Source of the DNA: Paenalicyclobacillus cellulosilyticus | Lineage (GTDB): Bacteria > Bacillota > Bacilli > Alicyclobacillales > Alicyclobacillaceae | NCBI RefSeq assembly: GCF_014647315.1 | Contig: NZ_BMOY01000003.1 | Location: 1 to 64,000 of the forward strand | Length of the DNA stretch: 64,000 bases | Direction: 5' to 3' | Shown here: positions 50,028 through 59,425 of the stretch, one piece after another | How the letters are laid out: each line of letters opens with the position of its first letter | Numbering within the stretch: the first letter of the stretch is position 1 | Translations under genes and position numbers: made by a program | The notes under the pieces: model-generated | Seen by the model: only the letters and a program-made list of their open reading frames with translations | Databases searched by the model: none | Told to the model about the DNA's origin: nothing

Positions 50028-51209
50028 TTGATTCAACATGTCATCGCGCGCTACGGCGAGATCAGCCTCAAGGGCAACAATCGCACGGAATTTGAAAAGA
50101 CGCTGCAGCGCAACATGCAGCGGGCGCTGCGCGCCTGGCCCGAGGTGAAGGTGGAGCGCACGCACGGACGCATGCTCGTCCACCTGAACGGTGCCCCGGC
50201 GGAAGACGTGATGGCACGCCTCGCCCGCGTCTTCGGGCTCATCTCGCTCAGCCCGGTCCGCGTGGTGGCGCCGGATTTGCAGGCCATTCACGAAGCGGCG
50301 CGCGCGCTGTTGCAGGACCATCAACGTCAGGCGGGCCGGCCGGGCACATTCAAGGTGGAGGTCAAGCGGGTCAACAAGCAGTTTCCGCTCCGTTCACCGG
50401 AGGCAGCCGCCCGGATTGGCGCGGCGCTGTTGCGCGCCGGGATGGGCTGGAAGGTGAACGTGCACGAGCCCGACGTGACGGTGTACGTCGAGATCCGGGA
50501 CGTCGAGGCATTCGTCTACGGAACGAAAGTACCTGCGGTCGGCGGCCTGCCGGTCGGGATGAGCGGCCGGGTCGGGCTGCTCTTGTCGGGCGGGATCGAC
50601 AGTCCGGTGGCGGGGTGGCTCAGCCTCAAGCGCGGGGTGGAGGTGGAAGCCATCCACTTTCATAGCTTCCCGTTCACCAGTGAACGCGCGCTGCAGAAGG
50701 TGGAGGATTTGTGCCAGGTGTTGGCCAACTGGGGCGGGCGGATCCATCTGCACACGGTCCATTTTACCGAGGTGCAGACGGCCATTCGCAAACACTGCCC
50801 GGAAGAGCTCGGCATCACCATCATGCGCAGGATGATGTTGCGGATAGCGGAGCGGATTGCGGCACAGCGCGGGTTGTTGGCCTTGGTGACGGGCGAGAGT
50901 CTGGGCCAGGTGGCGAGCCAGACACTCGAAAGCCTGCGCACCATCAACGCGGTGACGTGCCTGCCGGTGCTGCGGCCGCTCATCTCGGAAGACAAGGTGG
51001 ACATCATCCGCCGGGCGCAAGCCATCGGGACGTACGACATCTCCATCCTGCCGTATGAAGACTGCTGCACCCTGTTCGTCCCGCGCAATCCGCGTACCAA
51101 GCCGCGGGTGGAAGAGGCGGAAGCGGCGGAGCGCGCGCTCGAGGTGGACAAACTGGTAGCCGAGGCAGTCGAACGGACGACGATGAAGACGTTTCTATCC
51201 GCATGGTAG
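50028..51209 (+). CDS. thiI: tRNA 4-thiouridine synthetase ThiI
   Basis: A 393-residue enzyme that adenylates U8 of tRNA and inserts sulfur. It has an N-terminal ferredoxin-like/THUMP region (RYGEISLKGNNRTEFEKTL, FKVEVKRVNKQFPLRS), the PP-loop GLLLSGGIDSPVAGWLSLKRG and the later GESLGQVASQTLESLRTIN, ending DCCTLFVPRNPRTKP. The rhodanese domain of the enterobacterial enzyme is absent, as usual in Bacillales. The TTG start at 50028 follows TAGGGGGA. Confidence 0.96.
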   Translation: MIQHVIARYGEISLKGNNRTEFEKTLQRNMQRALRAWPEVKVERTHGRMLVHLNGAPAEDVMARLARVFGLISLSPVRVVAPDLQAIHEAARALLQDHQRQAGRPGTFKVEVKRVNKQFPLRSPEAAARIGAALLRAGMGWKVNVHEPDVTVYVEIRDVEAFVYGTKVPAVGGLPVGMSGRVGLLLSGGIDSPVAGWLSLKRGVEVEAIHFHSFPFTSERALQKVEDLCQVLANWGGRIHLHTVHFTEVQTAIRKHCPEELGITIMRRMMLRIAERIAAQRGLLALVTGESLGQVASQTLESLRTINAVTCLPVLRPLISEDKVDIIRRAQAIGTYDISILPYEDCCTLFVPRNPRTKPRVEEAEAAERALEVDKLVAEAVERTTMKTFLSAW

Positions 51210-51258
51210 GGTGGGGAGAAAGCCATCGGCGCATCCTATGCCCAGGGAGGGGATGGGG

Positions 51259-51507
51259 ATGCGCACCTTGCAGGTGTTGTTTCGGGTGTTTCGCCTCGTC
51301 GCGACCGTGTACGGCGTGTGGCAGATGCTGTCCCGCGGCAAGTGGCTGCGCGCCGCCTGGGCCGTGTTGCGCCACCTGCGCCAGGCGCCGGACCGCGACG
51401 CCCGGCGGACGGCGGAGTTCATCGCCGTTTCCGGCGGGGAACCGGCCATTTACCGGCGGCGCGGCTGGCGGCGTGTGGGGGCGCGGCGTGCACGGGCCGA
51501 GGTGTGA
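51259..51507 (+). CDS. small basic hypothetical protein
   Basis: An 82-residue, Arg-rich protein starting at ATG 51259, with GAGGGGATGGGG upstream. It has a weakly hydrophobic N-terminal helix (LQVLFRVFRLVATVYGVWQML) and a basic remainder (KWLRAAWAVLRHLRQAPDRDARRTAEF). It is 49 bp after thiI in the same direction. Family not recognised; membrane association is possible. Confidence 0.5.
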   Translation: MRTLQVLFRVFRLVATVYGVWQMLSRGKWLRAAWAVLRHLRQAPDRDARRTAEFIAVSGGEPAIYRRRGWRRVGARRARAEV

Positions 51508-51611
51508 GGGGGCATCGTTCGCGCGGCGACGGAGTGCCCAAAGAAGCGGCGGCGCATGCGTCCGCTGCAGGCGTCCGCGCCCGTCGCCGGAATGCGTCTT
51601 GGCGCCAAGGT

Positions 51612-51639
51612 GCGGCCCGCGGAAGATTCCGCGGGCCGC
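51612..51639. terminator. 12-bp GC-rich hairpin before rsfA
   Basis: GCGGCCCGCGGA and TCCGCGGGCCGC flank an AGAT loop, followed by AGCATGTTTAAAG. It probably ends the thiI transcript, though the T-run is short. Confidence 0.55.
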
Positions 51640-51713
51640 AGCATGTTTAAAGACTGGTAGTTCTGGGCATGATTCATGATAGTTTCGACATAGCCAGTCG
51701 AGGTGGCTGAGGA

Positions 51714-52367
51714 ATGCACCAGAACATGCGAACGATGCGCCAAGATGCTTGGACCGCCGAAGATGACGCCCAATTGGCGGAGGTGGTCCTGCGCCACATC
51801 CGGGAAGGTAGCACGCAGCTCGCAGGTTTCAACGAGGCGAGCCGCAAGCTCGGCCGCACGGCGGCCGCGTGCGGATTCCGCTGGAACGCGTTTGTGCGCA
51901 AGCAGTACAAGGCGGCCATCGAACAGGCCAAAGAAGAACGCAAGGTCCGCAAATCCGAAAAAGTGCAAGCCCAGATGGAGGGCGGGGACTACGATCACCC
52001 CACGGCGACCCTGATGACGTGGGCGCAGGTGCTTCGGTTTTTGCGCCAGGAGAAAAACACGGCGCAACAGTGGGCTTCCCGCTGGCGGGCCGCAGAACGG
52101 GCCTGCAACGAGTGGAAGCAGAAGTACCAGCAACTGGAGAAGGTGTATCTCGAGGTCAAGGGCGAGTACGATCGCCTGGTCCGGGAGCACCAGACGGTGG
52201 TCGAAGACTACCGGGCACTGGTGCAGATTGTCGATCGCGCACGCAAGGCGGCATTCCTCGACGGGCAGACCGATGCCATCCAAGGTTTCATGTACCGGAT
52301 TGACGAGTACGGCAATCTGGAACGGATATCTCCTCCCGAGGAACCGCCCCTCGAACAAGCGGAGTAA
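51714..52367 (+). CDS. rsfA: RsfA-like prespore-specific regulator
   Basis: A 217-residue protein with an N-terminal Myb/SANT-like DNA-binding helix set ([53 protein letters not shown]) and a long coiled coil (about residues 105-170, [30 protein letters not shown]). This architecture is that of RsfA, a sigma-F-dependent regulator that adjusts the prespore programme in Bacillus subtilis. A TTCGACA heptamer, matching a Spo0A half box, lies 24 bp upstream but could be chance. Confidence 0.88.
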   Translation: MHQNMRTMRQDAWTAEDDAQLAEVVLRHIREGSTQLAGFNEASRKLGRTAAACGFRWNAFVRKQYKAAIEQAKEERKVRKSEKVQAQMEGGDYDHPTATLMTWAQVLRFLRQEKNTAQQWASRWRAAERACNEWKQKYQQLEKVYLEVKGEYDRLVREHQTVVEDYRALVQIVDRARKAAFLDGQTDAIQGFMYRIDEYGNLERISPPEEPPLEQAE

Positions 52368-52423
52368 CCCCCGCCTGCATGTCAACGGTTACCTGCGGCC
52401 ACACTAGCGGCGGAGGGCGAGAC

Positions 52424-53692
52424 ATGATGAGATGCCGCTTTGCCGCTTGGGCCGCGGCTGCCTGTTTGGCAGCCCTGTGCACCGGTTGCTTCGACCGCAA
52501 GGAGTTAGAGCAGCAGGCGTTCGTGACGTCGCTTGGCATCGACGAAGCGCCCCAGGGTCAGGTCGATTGCACCCTCCGCATCGCGCTGCCGCAGAGCAAC
52601 AACGGAGGCACGGGCGGCGGGGGCGGAGGCGGGGCCGGAGGCAAGGAACCGCTCGCGGGCAGCGGCCCTGTCACCTACCGGGCGCGCAGCGTGATTGAAG
52701 CGTTGAACCTGGCCAACACCAGCATCGAACGGACGTTGTCGCTCTCCCATCTCACCGACGTCCGCTTCGGCGCCAGCCTGGCACAGCGAGGCATCGCCCG
52801 CCACCTGCGGCCGCTGTTGCGCTTTCGGGAATTTCGCCGCACCATCTATGTGTTCATCAGCAGGACCACGGCACGTGAGGAGATGCAGGCCGAGACGCCG
52901 GTGGTCGAGAAGACGCCGACGCGGGTGGCGGACGACATCGACCTCTTGAGCAAATACAACGGTTTGATGGTGGAAATGGCCCGCTTGCACGACTTTACGA
53001 ACGCGCTCGACGCGGGGCACGAAGGGGCGTTGTTGCCCCTGTTTGCGGTCAATCGCGAGGTGGCCGCCGATCCAGCGGGCAAGCAAGGTGTCCAAGCGGA
53101 CCGCACCAGTTACGTGGCCGGCCATGTGGCGCGCGCGGGCGGGAACCCGGTGGAGTGGGCGGGGGCCGCGGTGTTTCGCGGGGATAAAATGGTGGGGTAC
53201 TTGGACGGCCGCGAGACGACGCTCTTGCGCCTTCTGCGCGGCACCATCAAGCACGCGAAGTTCGAGTTGGCCGATCCGCTGGCACACCGCGGGCTGCTCT
53301 CCTTGAGCCTCAACCGCGAACACCGCCCGCGTTACCACGTCCGTCTCGGTCAGCCCTTGGTCATGGTCATCGATGTCCCGCTCGAGGCTGACCTTTTGAA
53401 CATGGACGCCGGATACAACCTGCAGGGCCCGCGCCAATTGGCGCGCCTCGACGCGTCGCTCAGCCGCGAGGTCAGCCAGGAGATGCGCCGGGTGGTGGAG
53501 AAGTTGTTCCGCCAATACGGTGTCGACCCGATTCCGGTGGCGCGCGCGGCACGGAGCCAGTTTGCGACGCACGCCGCGTTCGCCGCGTATCCCTGGGAGG
53601 CGCGCTTGCGCGACGCGCAGGTCACCGTGCGGGCCGACGTGCACGTGCGCCGTTTCGGCGTGCAAATTGCCCAGGCGGAGTCGCGGGTCTGA
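52424..53692 (+). CDS. Ger(x)C-family spore germination lipoprotein
   Basis: A 422-residue lipoprotein. The signal peptide ends in the lipobox LCTGC (Cys about residue 22), followed by FDRKELEQQAFVTSLGIDEA, the usual GerC opening. Later parts show SHLTDVRFGASLAQRGIARHLRPLLRFREFRRTIYVFIS and the C-terminal LNREVSQEMRRVVEKLF-like pattern of the family. A Gly-rich insert (GGTGGGGGGGAGG, about residue 63) is unusual. GerC acts with GerA and GerB in the spore inner membrane; no A or B subunit gene is adjacent. Confidence 0.9.
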   Translation: MMRCRFAAWAAAACLAALCTGCFDRKELEQQAFVTSLGIDEAPQGQVDCTLRIALPQSNNGGTGGGGGGGAGGKEPLAGSGPVTYRARSVIEALNLANTSIERTLSLSHLTDVRFGASLAQRGIARHLRPLLRFREFRRTIYVFISRTTAREEMQAETPVVEKTPTRVADDIDLLSKYNGLMVEMARLHDFTNALDAGHEGALLPLFAVNREVAADPAGKQGVQADRTSYVAGHVARAGGNPVEWAGAAVFRGDKMVGYLDGRETTLLRLLRGTIKHAKFELADPLAHRGLLSLSLNREHRPRYHVRLGQPLVMVIDVPLEADLLNMDAGYNLQGPRQLARLDASLSREVSQEMRRVVEKLFRQYGVDPIPVARAARSQFATHAAFAAYPWEARLRDAQVTVRADVHVRRFGVQIAQAESRV

Positions 53693-53726
53693 GGGTGCGC
53701 AAATCCCCGGAGCGTACCGGACAGCG

Positions 53727-54497
53727 TCACGTCACCAGTCCGCCGTTCGGGCTGATGACCTGCCCCGTGATGAACGACGCGGACGGTGTGGCGAGGAACA
53801 ACACCGCCTGTGCCACGTCGTCCGGTTTCCCCAGCCGGCCCACCGGGGTTTGGGCGATGAGCTGCGCCCGTTCGTCTTCGCGCAGATGATCCAACATCTC
53901 GGTCGCGACCGCGCCCGGTGCGACCGCGTTGACCGTGATCCCCATCGGCGCCACCTCCTTCGCCAGGGCTTTCGTGAATGCAATCAATCCTCCCTTCGCC
54001 GCCGAATACGCCACTTCCATCGCCGCGCCGGTCATGCCCCAAATGGAAGCGATGTGGATGATGCGTCCGTAGCGGTTGCGCAACATGTACGGCATGACCG
54101 CCTTGGCACACAGAAACGCACCCGTCAGGTGGGTGGAGAGGACGAGGTTCCAATCGTCGAGGCTCGTCTCATGGAGCAGGCGCCAACATGCCACCCCCGC
54201 ATTGTGGACGAGAATGTGCGGCGGTCCGAACTGGGTGGCGGCGACCACGAGCCGTTCCACCTCCTCGGGACGTGTGACATCTGCCTGGACGGCGAGCGCC
54301 CGGCTCCCCGTCTGCCGGCACTCCGACACGACGCGTTCCGCGTCGGCTGCGGAACGACGGTAGTTGACAATGACGGCGGCACCGGCCCGCGCGAGGTGGA
54401 CGGCGATGGCGCGGCCGATGCCGCGGGCGGCGCCGGTGACGATGGCCACCTGGCCGTACAGCGGCCGCGTGGTGGAAATGGCGTGCGCGTTGGACAC
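53727..54497 (-). CDS. short-chain dehydrogenase/reductase, FabG-like
   Basis: A 256-residue Rossmann-fold oxidoreductase. The cofactor loop is TGAARGIGRAIAVHLA (about residues 21-36); an Arg after strand two (NYRRS) favours NADP(H). NAG is seen as LVHNAGVACWRLL and the catalytic S-Y-K as HIASIWGMTG...YSAAKGGLIAFTKAL. The closing GQVISPNGGLVT is typical of 3-oxoacyl-ACP reductase-like SDRs. Substrate unknown. Divergent from the ene-reductase gene. Confidence 0.92.
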   Translation of the reverse strand: MSNAHAISTTRPLYGQVAIVTGAARGIGRAIAVHLARAGAAVIVNYRRSAADAERVVSECRQTGSRALAVQADVTRPEEVERLVVAATQFGPPHILVHNAGVACWRLLHETSLDDWNLVLSTHLTGAFLCAKAVMPYMLRNRYGRIIHIASIWGMTGAAMEVAYSAAKGGLIAFTKALAKEVAPMGITVNAVAPGAVATEMLDHLREDERAQLIAQTPVGRLGKPDDVAQAVLFLATPSASFITGQVISPNGGLVT

Positions 54498-54680
54498 CCT
54501 GCATCCCCCCGGTCCCAGACTCAGGCTCCCATTGTACCACAGACAGGCGCGCCGGGTTGGGGACTGTCATTTGGTAAGTGAAGTGGTATGATGGAGGGCG
54601 GTGCGGCATGTCCGCCACCTCGACACCCGCCGCGTGGCCGATTGTGGCATCCAGCAACGCAGATGAGAGGTGACACGAGG

Positions 54681-55703
54681 ATGCCCGGTTTGTTCGATCC
54701 CGTCTCCTTTCGGGGCTTGACGTTGAAGAACCGGATCATGGTCTCTCCGATGTGTCAATACCAGGCGGGTCCGGACGGGGTCGCCACCGACTGGCACTTT
54801 GTCCACTATGGGTCGCTGGCGTTGGGCGGCGCCGGGTTGATCATGGTCGAGGCGACCGCCGTGGAGTCGCGCGGCCGCATCAGCAACCGCGATCTTGGGT
54901 TGTACGACGACCGCCACGTGGACGGGCTGCGGCGGATGGTCGCGTTTGTGCACAGCCAAGGGGTGCGCATCGGCGTGCAACTTGCGCACGCGGGACGCAA
55001 AGCCGACCTTGCGGAGCCCATCGTGGCGCCGTCGGCGGTGCGCTTCAGCGAACGGTATCAGGTGCCGCACGCCTTGACGGAAGCCGGGTTGGACGAAGTG
55101 GAACAGGCGTTTGCCGCGGCTGCCCGCCGCGCGGTGGCGGCAGGATTCGACGTCATCGAGATCCACGCCGCGCACGGGTATTTGCTGCACCAGTTCCTGT
55201 CGCCCATCAGCAACCTGCGCACCGACGCGTACGGCGGGTCCGCAGCGGGGCGCTTGCGCTTTCCTTTGCGCGTCGTGCAAGCGGTGCGCCGCGCCATCCC
55301 GGACGACATGCCGTTGTTCATCCGGGTCTCGGCATCAGAGTGGGATGATCGGGGATTTACCTTGGACGAGGTGATTCAGTTCTGCCAGGCGTTTCGCGAA
55401 GCGGGCGTCGATCTGGTGGATGTCAGCTCCGGCGGCAACACGCCGTCGCCGCCGCGCGTCTACGCCGGGTACCAGGTTCCGTTCGCCCAAGCCATCCGCG
55501 AGCGGGTGAAGGTGCCGGTGGCGGCGGTGGGCCTGCTGGACCAGCCTGTGCTGGCCGACGCGGTGATCCAAGAGGGCCGGGCCGATCTCGTCGCCATCGC
55601 CCGGGGGTTCCTGCGCGACAAACACTGGGGGCATACCGCGGCGCGGGCACTCGGCCACCCGGTGGACCCGCCGCGATCGTACCAGCGGGCGTACCTGACG
55701 TGA
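54681..55703 (+). CDS. YqjM-like NADPH-dependent ene reductase (old yellow enzyme)
   Basis: A 340-residue FMN enzyme. The start LFDPVSFRGLTLKNRIMVSPMCQYQA carries the redox-tuning Cys 26-like residue of YqjM; the substrate-binding His pair is in EIHAAHGYLLHQFLSPISNLRTDAYGG (the first His about 164). Further hallmarks are GVQLAHAGRKA, VRVSASEW-type and AIARGFLRDKHW. It reduces activated C=C bonds and is often linked to oxidative stress. ATG 54681 follows GAGAGGTGA. bshC begins 21 bp later. Confidence 0.93.
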   Translation: MPGLFDPVSFRGLTLKNRIMVSPMCQYQAGPDGVATDWHFVHYGSLALGGAGLIMVEATAVESRGRISNRDLGLYDDRHVDGLRRMVAFVHSQGVRIGVQLAHAGRKADLAEPIVAPSAVRFSERYQVPHALTEAGLDEVEQAFAAAARRAVAAGFDVIEIHAAHGYLLHQFLSPISNLRTDAYGGSAAGRLRFPLRVVQAVRRAIPDDMPLFIRVSASEWDDRGFTLDEVIQFCQAFREAGVDLVDVSSGGNTPSPPRVYAGYQVPFAQAIRERVKVPVAAVGLLDQPVLADAVIQEGRADLVAIARGFLRDKHWGHTAARALGHPVDPPRSYQRAYLT

Positions 55704-55724
55704 GAGTGAGGAGGGGGCTTCCCT

Positions 55725-57362
55725 TTGCAGTGGCGTGTGCGGACCGAACCGACCGGCAATGCGCTCACCGATATGCATGCGGCCTCGTTCGCGAGTGTCG
55801 CGCACCTGTACGACGGACAGGACCCCAAGCGGCGGGAGACGTACGCCCGGCGCGCTGAGGAGATTGCCCCCTGGTTCTCGGCCGCCCATCGGGCGGCGCT
55901 CGCCGATGCGGTCTCGGGTTACCTGCGGGAACTGGGCGCCGGGCCGGCTGCTTTGGCGCAAGCCGAGAAACTGCGCCATCCGGAAGCGGTGGCGGTCGTG
56001 ACGGGCCAGCAGGCCGGGTTGTTCACCGGGCCGCTGTACTCCCTGTACAAAGCGCTCTCCGCCGTGGGGCTGGCGGAGCGCCTGGAACAGGAACTCGGCC
56101 GGCCGGTGGTGCCGGTGTTCTGGGTGGCCTCCGAGGATCACGACTGGGCGGAAGTCAACCACGCCTATGTGATCGACAGCCAAGACGAGGTGTGCCGCAT
56201 CCGCCTGCGTCCCGATCCGCCGCTGCACCAGATGGTCTATCACACACCGCTCACCGAGGCGATGGTCGACGAGGTGTTGTGTGAACTAAGGCGCCGTCTT
56301 CCGGCGGGGGAGGAGGCCATCGAAGCGGCGGAGTGGCTGCGTGCGGCTTGGCGGCCGGGGGAGTCGCTTGCCCCGTGGTTTGCCCGGGTGTTGCTGCATC
56401 TTACCGGCGACCGGGGATTGGTGGTGCTCGACCCGTGTCTGCCGCCGTTGCGGCGGCTCATCGGATCGGTCTGGGTGCAAACCTTGTTGCGATGTGATGA
56501 CGTCATCGCGGATGTGGACGAAGCGTACGCGGAAGTGGCGCGCGCCGGTTTCCAGCCGAACGTGGTGCGGGACGTGTCCCACTCGATGCTGTTCTACGTC
56601 CACCATGGCCAGCGCTTCGCCCTGGAGCGTGTGCGATCCGGCGTCTTGCGCGCGCGCGGCCTGGGCATGGAACAATCGGTGGACGCCTGGGCCAAGCTGG
56701 CGGAGGCTGACCCCACCGCCTTCAGCGCCAATGTGCTGTTGCGGCCGGTGGTGCAAGACCATCTCATACCCACCCTGGCGTATGTCGGCGGCCCGGCGGA
56801 GATTGCGTATCACACGCTGGCGCGCGGCGTGTTCCACGCGCACGGGCGGCGCCTGCCTCCCTTGCTGCACCGGCAGCGGATGGTGCTCTTGCCGCCGACG
56901 GTGGTGCGGAACGCGCGCAAACTCGGCCTTCGCTTGGACCGTTTGTTGGAACCGCGGGACCTGGTCGCGCCGGCGTTGGCCGACCTGGGTTTGCGGGACG
57001 TGACGGAGGCGCTGGCGCGCATGCGCCGGGAGACGGAAGCGCGCTGGCAGCGCTTTGGCGAGGCGTTCGCTCATCTCGGGCCGCAGATGCGCGATATGGC
57101 GGCGCATCAGATGCGCAGCGAGTTGTACCTGGTCAACCGCATGGAAAGCCGGAGCGCTCGCCTCATCCAACAGCGCCACGACGCGTATCTGCGGCAGTAC
57201 CGGCACATCGAGCGTTGGCTGTGGACGGACGGACAACCGCAGGAGCGCCGGTTGTGTCCGGTGGCGGTCTGGGCGCGGTACGGCCTGCGTTCATTGACCG
57301 GGTTGCCGGCATGGGGAGATTACGACCTGCCCTGTCCCGTCTATGAAGTGGAGTTGCCGTGA
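55725..57362 (+). CDS. bshC: bacillithiol biosynthesis cysteine-adding enzyme BshC
   Basis: A 545-residue protein of the BshC family, the putative cysteine ligase of the last step of bacillithiol formation. It has VTGQQAGLFTGPLYSLYKALSAVGLAERLEQELGRPVVPVFWVASEDHDWAEVNH, the strongest signature, then SLAPWFARVLLHLTGDRGLVVLDP. In the C-terminal part are AYVGGPAEIAYHTL and PLLHRQRMVLLPPTVV. TTG start at 55725 after GAGGAGGGGG. BshC commonly lies just before mraZ in Bacillales, as here. Confidence 0.95.
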   Translation: MQWRVRTEPTGNALTDMHAASFASVAHLYDGQDPKRRETYARRAEEIAPWFSAAHRAALADAVSGYLRELGAGPAALAQAEKLRHPEAVAVVTGQQAGLFTGPLYSLYKALSAVGLAERLEQELGRPVVPVFWVASEDHDWAEVNHAYVIDSQDEVCRIRLRPDPPLHQMVYHTPLTEAMVDEVLCELRRRLPAGEEAIEAAEWLRAAWRPGESLAPWFARVLLHLTGDRGLVVLDPCLPPLRRLIGSVWVQTLLRCDDVIADVDEAYAEVARAGFQPNVVRDVSHSMLFYVHHGQRFALERVRSGVLRARGLGMEQSVDAWAKLAEADPTAFSANVLLRPVVQDHLIPTLAYVGGPAEIAYHTLARGVFHAHGRRLPPLLHRQRMVLLPPTVVRNARKLGLRLDRLLEPRDLVAPALADLGLRDVTEALARMRRETEARWQRFGEAFAHLGPQMRDMAAHQMRSELYLVNRMESRSARLIQQRHDAYLRQYRHIERWLWTDGQPQERRLCPVAVWARYGLRSLTGLPAWGDYDLPCPVYEVELP

Positions 57363-57420
57363 TGAACCGGCCGGATGCATGCCATCGCCCAGCCGGTGGC
57401 ATGGGACGCGAAGGCGGACG

Positions 57421-57468
57421 GCGCCGGCCTGAACCCCGCCTTGCGGGTTCAGGCCGGCGCATTTTTTG
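57421..57468 (+). terminator. strong intrinsic terminator between bshC and mraZ
   Basis: GCGCCGGCCTGAACCC (57421-57436) pairs perfectly with GGGTTCAGGCCGGCGC (57445-57460) over an 8-nt loop, followed by ATTTTTTGTG. It should isolate the division cluster from bshC transcripts. Confidence 0.95.
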
Positions 57469-57539
57469 TGACAAGTGGCAGGAACATGGTCCCCCGGAGC
57501 AGGAGTTTGCCCATGCGGCGCGAATTGTAAGTCACGTGG

Positions 57540-57572
57540 TGGAAAGTGGTGTGAAGTGGGGGAAAGTGGGGC
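57540..57572 (+). promoter_or_regulatory. MraZ-type operator: four GTGG repeats
   Basis: GTGG motifs start at 57540, 57547, 57557 and 57567, i.e. spacings of 7, 10 and 10 bp, just before mraZ. MraZ is known to bind such roughly 10-bp-spaced TGGG/GTGG-type repeats in its own promoter, so autoregulation of the division and cell wall cluster is likely. Confidence 0.75.
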
Positions 57573-57587
57573 AGGGGGTGAGGCCGC

Positions 57588-58019
57588 ATGTTCATGGGGG
57601 AGTACCAGCACGCCCTCGACGACAAAGGCCGCCTCACCATTCCGGCCCGCTTTCGGGATGGCCTCGGTGCCACGTTTGTGATGACGCGCGGCCTTGACCC
57701 CTGCCTGTTCGTATACCCGCTGCCGGAGTGGCAGACGCTAGCGGCCAAGTTGAAGCAGCTGCCGTTGACCCGCGCGGATGCGCGCGCATTCGTCCGGTTC
57801 TTCTTTTCCGGCGCGACGGAGTGCGAGCTGGATCGGCAGGGGCGTGTGCTCATCCCGCCCGGTCTGCGGGAGTACGCCCAGCTGGAAAAAGAGTGTGTCG
57901 TGCTCGGGGTGTCGAACCGGGTCGAAATCTGGAGCCAGCGCTTATGGGCTTCCCAACAGGCGGAGGCTGCCGCCAACTTCGCCGCCCTCGCCGAGGGCTT
58001 GGTCGATCTTGATCTGTGA
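57588..58019 (+). CDS. mraZ: transcriptional regulator MraZ
   Basis: A 143-residue protein with two SpoVT-AbrB-like halves: [47 protein letters not shown] and [44 protein letters not shown]. MraZ is an oligomeric DNA-binding protein controlling its own operon of division and peptidoglycan genes. GTGG repeats stand 15-48 bp before its ATG. First gene of mraZ-rsmH-ftsL-pbpB-spoVD-murE. Confidence 0.97.
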   Translation: MFMGEYQHALDDKGRLTIPARFRDGLGATFVMTRGLDPCLFVYPLPEWQTLAAKLKQLPLTRADARAFVRFFFSGATECELDRQGRVLIPPGLREYAQLEKECVVLGVSNRVEIWSQRLWASQQAEAAANFAALAEGLVDLDL

Positions 58020-58039
58020 TGAAGGAGCGATGACGGGGC

Positions 58040-59014
58040 GTGTCATCCTTCGCGCACACGAGCGTGCTGTTGGCGGAGACCATCGCGGGCATCGCGCCGC
58101 GCGACGGCGGCACCTACATCGACTGCACCCTCGGCGGCGGGGGGCACAGCGAGCGCCTGCTCGAGGCGAGCGCCCCGTCCGGGCGGTTGTTGGCCATCGA
58201 TCTCGATGCCACCGCCATCACCCACGCCCGGCAGCGCCTCGCCCGCTTCGGAAACCGCGTGACGTTCGTGCAGGGCAACTTTCGCCTGGTGGCAGCGTAC
58301 GCGGCCGCTGCGGGATTTGTCCCGGCGGACGGGATCGTCTTCGATCTCGGCGTCTCCTCGCCCCAGTTCGACGAGCCGGAGCGGGGGTTCAGCTACCGCT
58401 TCGACGCCCCGCTCGACATGCGGATGGACCCGCGGCAACCGGTGACCGCGGCTGAATTGGTGCAGACGCTGCCGGAAACGGAACTGGCGCGCATATTTGC
58501 AGAGTACGGCGAGGAGCGGTTCGCACGCCGGATTGCCCGCGCCATTGTGGTCCGGCGGCAACGCCGGCCCATCACGACGACCGGCGAGTTGGCGGAGTTG
58601 ATTAAGTCGGTCGTGCCCGCTCCGGCCCGCCGCAGCGGGCCGCACCCGGCGCGGCGCGTGTTTCAAGCCTTGCGGATTGCGGTCAACGACGAACTCGGAG
58701 CGCTCCGCGAGGCGTTGTCCGGCGCGTTTTCCATTTTGGCGCCGGGCGGCCGGATGGCCGTCATCTCGTTTCACTCGCTGGAGGACCGGATGGTCAAGCA
58801 GGCGTTTGCGTCGTGGTGCCAGGGTTGCGTCTGCCCGCCGGACTTTCCCGTCTGCCGGTGCGGCCGAACGCCGCAAGCCCGATGGGTGGTACGCCGGCCT
58901 GTGACGCCGACGCCGGCGGAGGTGGCAGCCAATCCGCGTGCCCGCTCGGCGAAGTTGCGGATTGTGGAAAAGCTGACGGCCAGCCCGCCACCGGCCCAAG
59001 GTGACGTTGGCTAG
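58040..59014 (+). CDS. rsmH: 16S rRNA m4C1402 methyltransferase RsmH
   Basis: A 324-residue SAM-dependent enzyme that methylates N4 of C1402 in 16S rRNA. It shows HTSVLLAETIAGIAPRDGGTYIDCTLGGGGHSERLLEA (SAM-binding GGGGH), DGIVFDLGVSSPQFDEPERGFSY and the C-terminal MAVISFHSLEDRMVKQAF followed by zinc-like CxGCVCPPDFPVCRCGR. The GTG start lies 20 bp after mraZ, in standard order. Confidence 0.97.
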   Translation: MSSFAHTSVLLAETIAGIAPRDGGTYIDCTLGGGGHSERLLEASAPSGRLLAIDLDATAITHARQRLARFGNRVTFVQGNFRLVAAYAAAAGFVPADGIVFDLGVSSPQFDEPERGFSYRFDAPLDMRMDPRQPVTAAELVQTLPETELARIFAEYGEERFARRIARAIVVRRQRRPITTTGELAELIKSVVPAPARRSGPHPARRVFQALRIAVNDELGALREALSGAFSILAPGGRMAVISFHSLEDRMVKQAFASWCQGCVCPPDFPVCRCGRTPQARWVVRRPVTPTPAEVAANPRARSAKLRIVEKLTASPPPAQGDVG

Positions 59015-59029
59015 AGAGGGGTTTTGGAC

Positions 59030-59407
59030 ATGCTTGCGACCAGACCGCGCTGGACCGAAGGGACAGCGGCGGAACGCGCTGTGGACATCGCGCCGCAAAG
59101 GCGCAGCCAATCCCAGACGGAACCAGAGCGGCGTTTCGGCCGTGTGTCGATGTTCTTGTGCATCGGCGGGGCGACGGCGGCGCTTTGGTTTCTCGCCGTC
59201 AACGGCGCGCGCATCGACGCGCTGAACGACCACATCGCGGCGCTGAAGGCGCAAAAGGCAAATCTGGCGGCGGTCAACGCGGCCCTCACCGCCCAGGCGG
59301 ACACGCTCGCCCAGCCGTCGCGCATCCTCGATGTGGCCATGCATCGCCTGCACATGCACTACGCGACGCCCATCGCCATTCAGGCGGGCACGCATGCGGC
59401 CCGCTGA
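59030..59407 (+). CDS. ftsL: cell division protein FtsL
   Basis: A 125-residue bitopic membrane protein: a cytoplasmic N-terminus, one membrane helix (VSMFLCIGGATAALWFLAV, about residues 40-58) and an outside coiled coil (ARIDALNDHIAALKAQKANLAAVNAALTAQADTLAQPSRILDVAMHRL). FtsL sequences are poorly conserved; the assignment rests on position between rsmH and pbpB and on topology. It partners DivIC and DivIB in the divisome. ATG 59030 follows GAGAGGGG. Confidence 0.85.
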   Translation: MLATRPRWTEGTAAERAVDIAPQRRSQSQTEPERRFGRVSMFLCIGGATAALWFLAVNGARIDALNDHIAALKAQKANLAAVNAALTAQADTLAQPSRILDVAMHRLHMHYATPIAIQAGTHAAR

Positions 59408-59425
59408 CGAGGCGGTGACCCGTCG

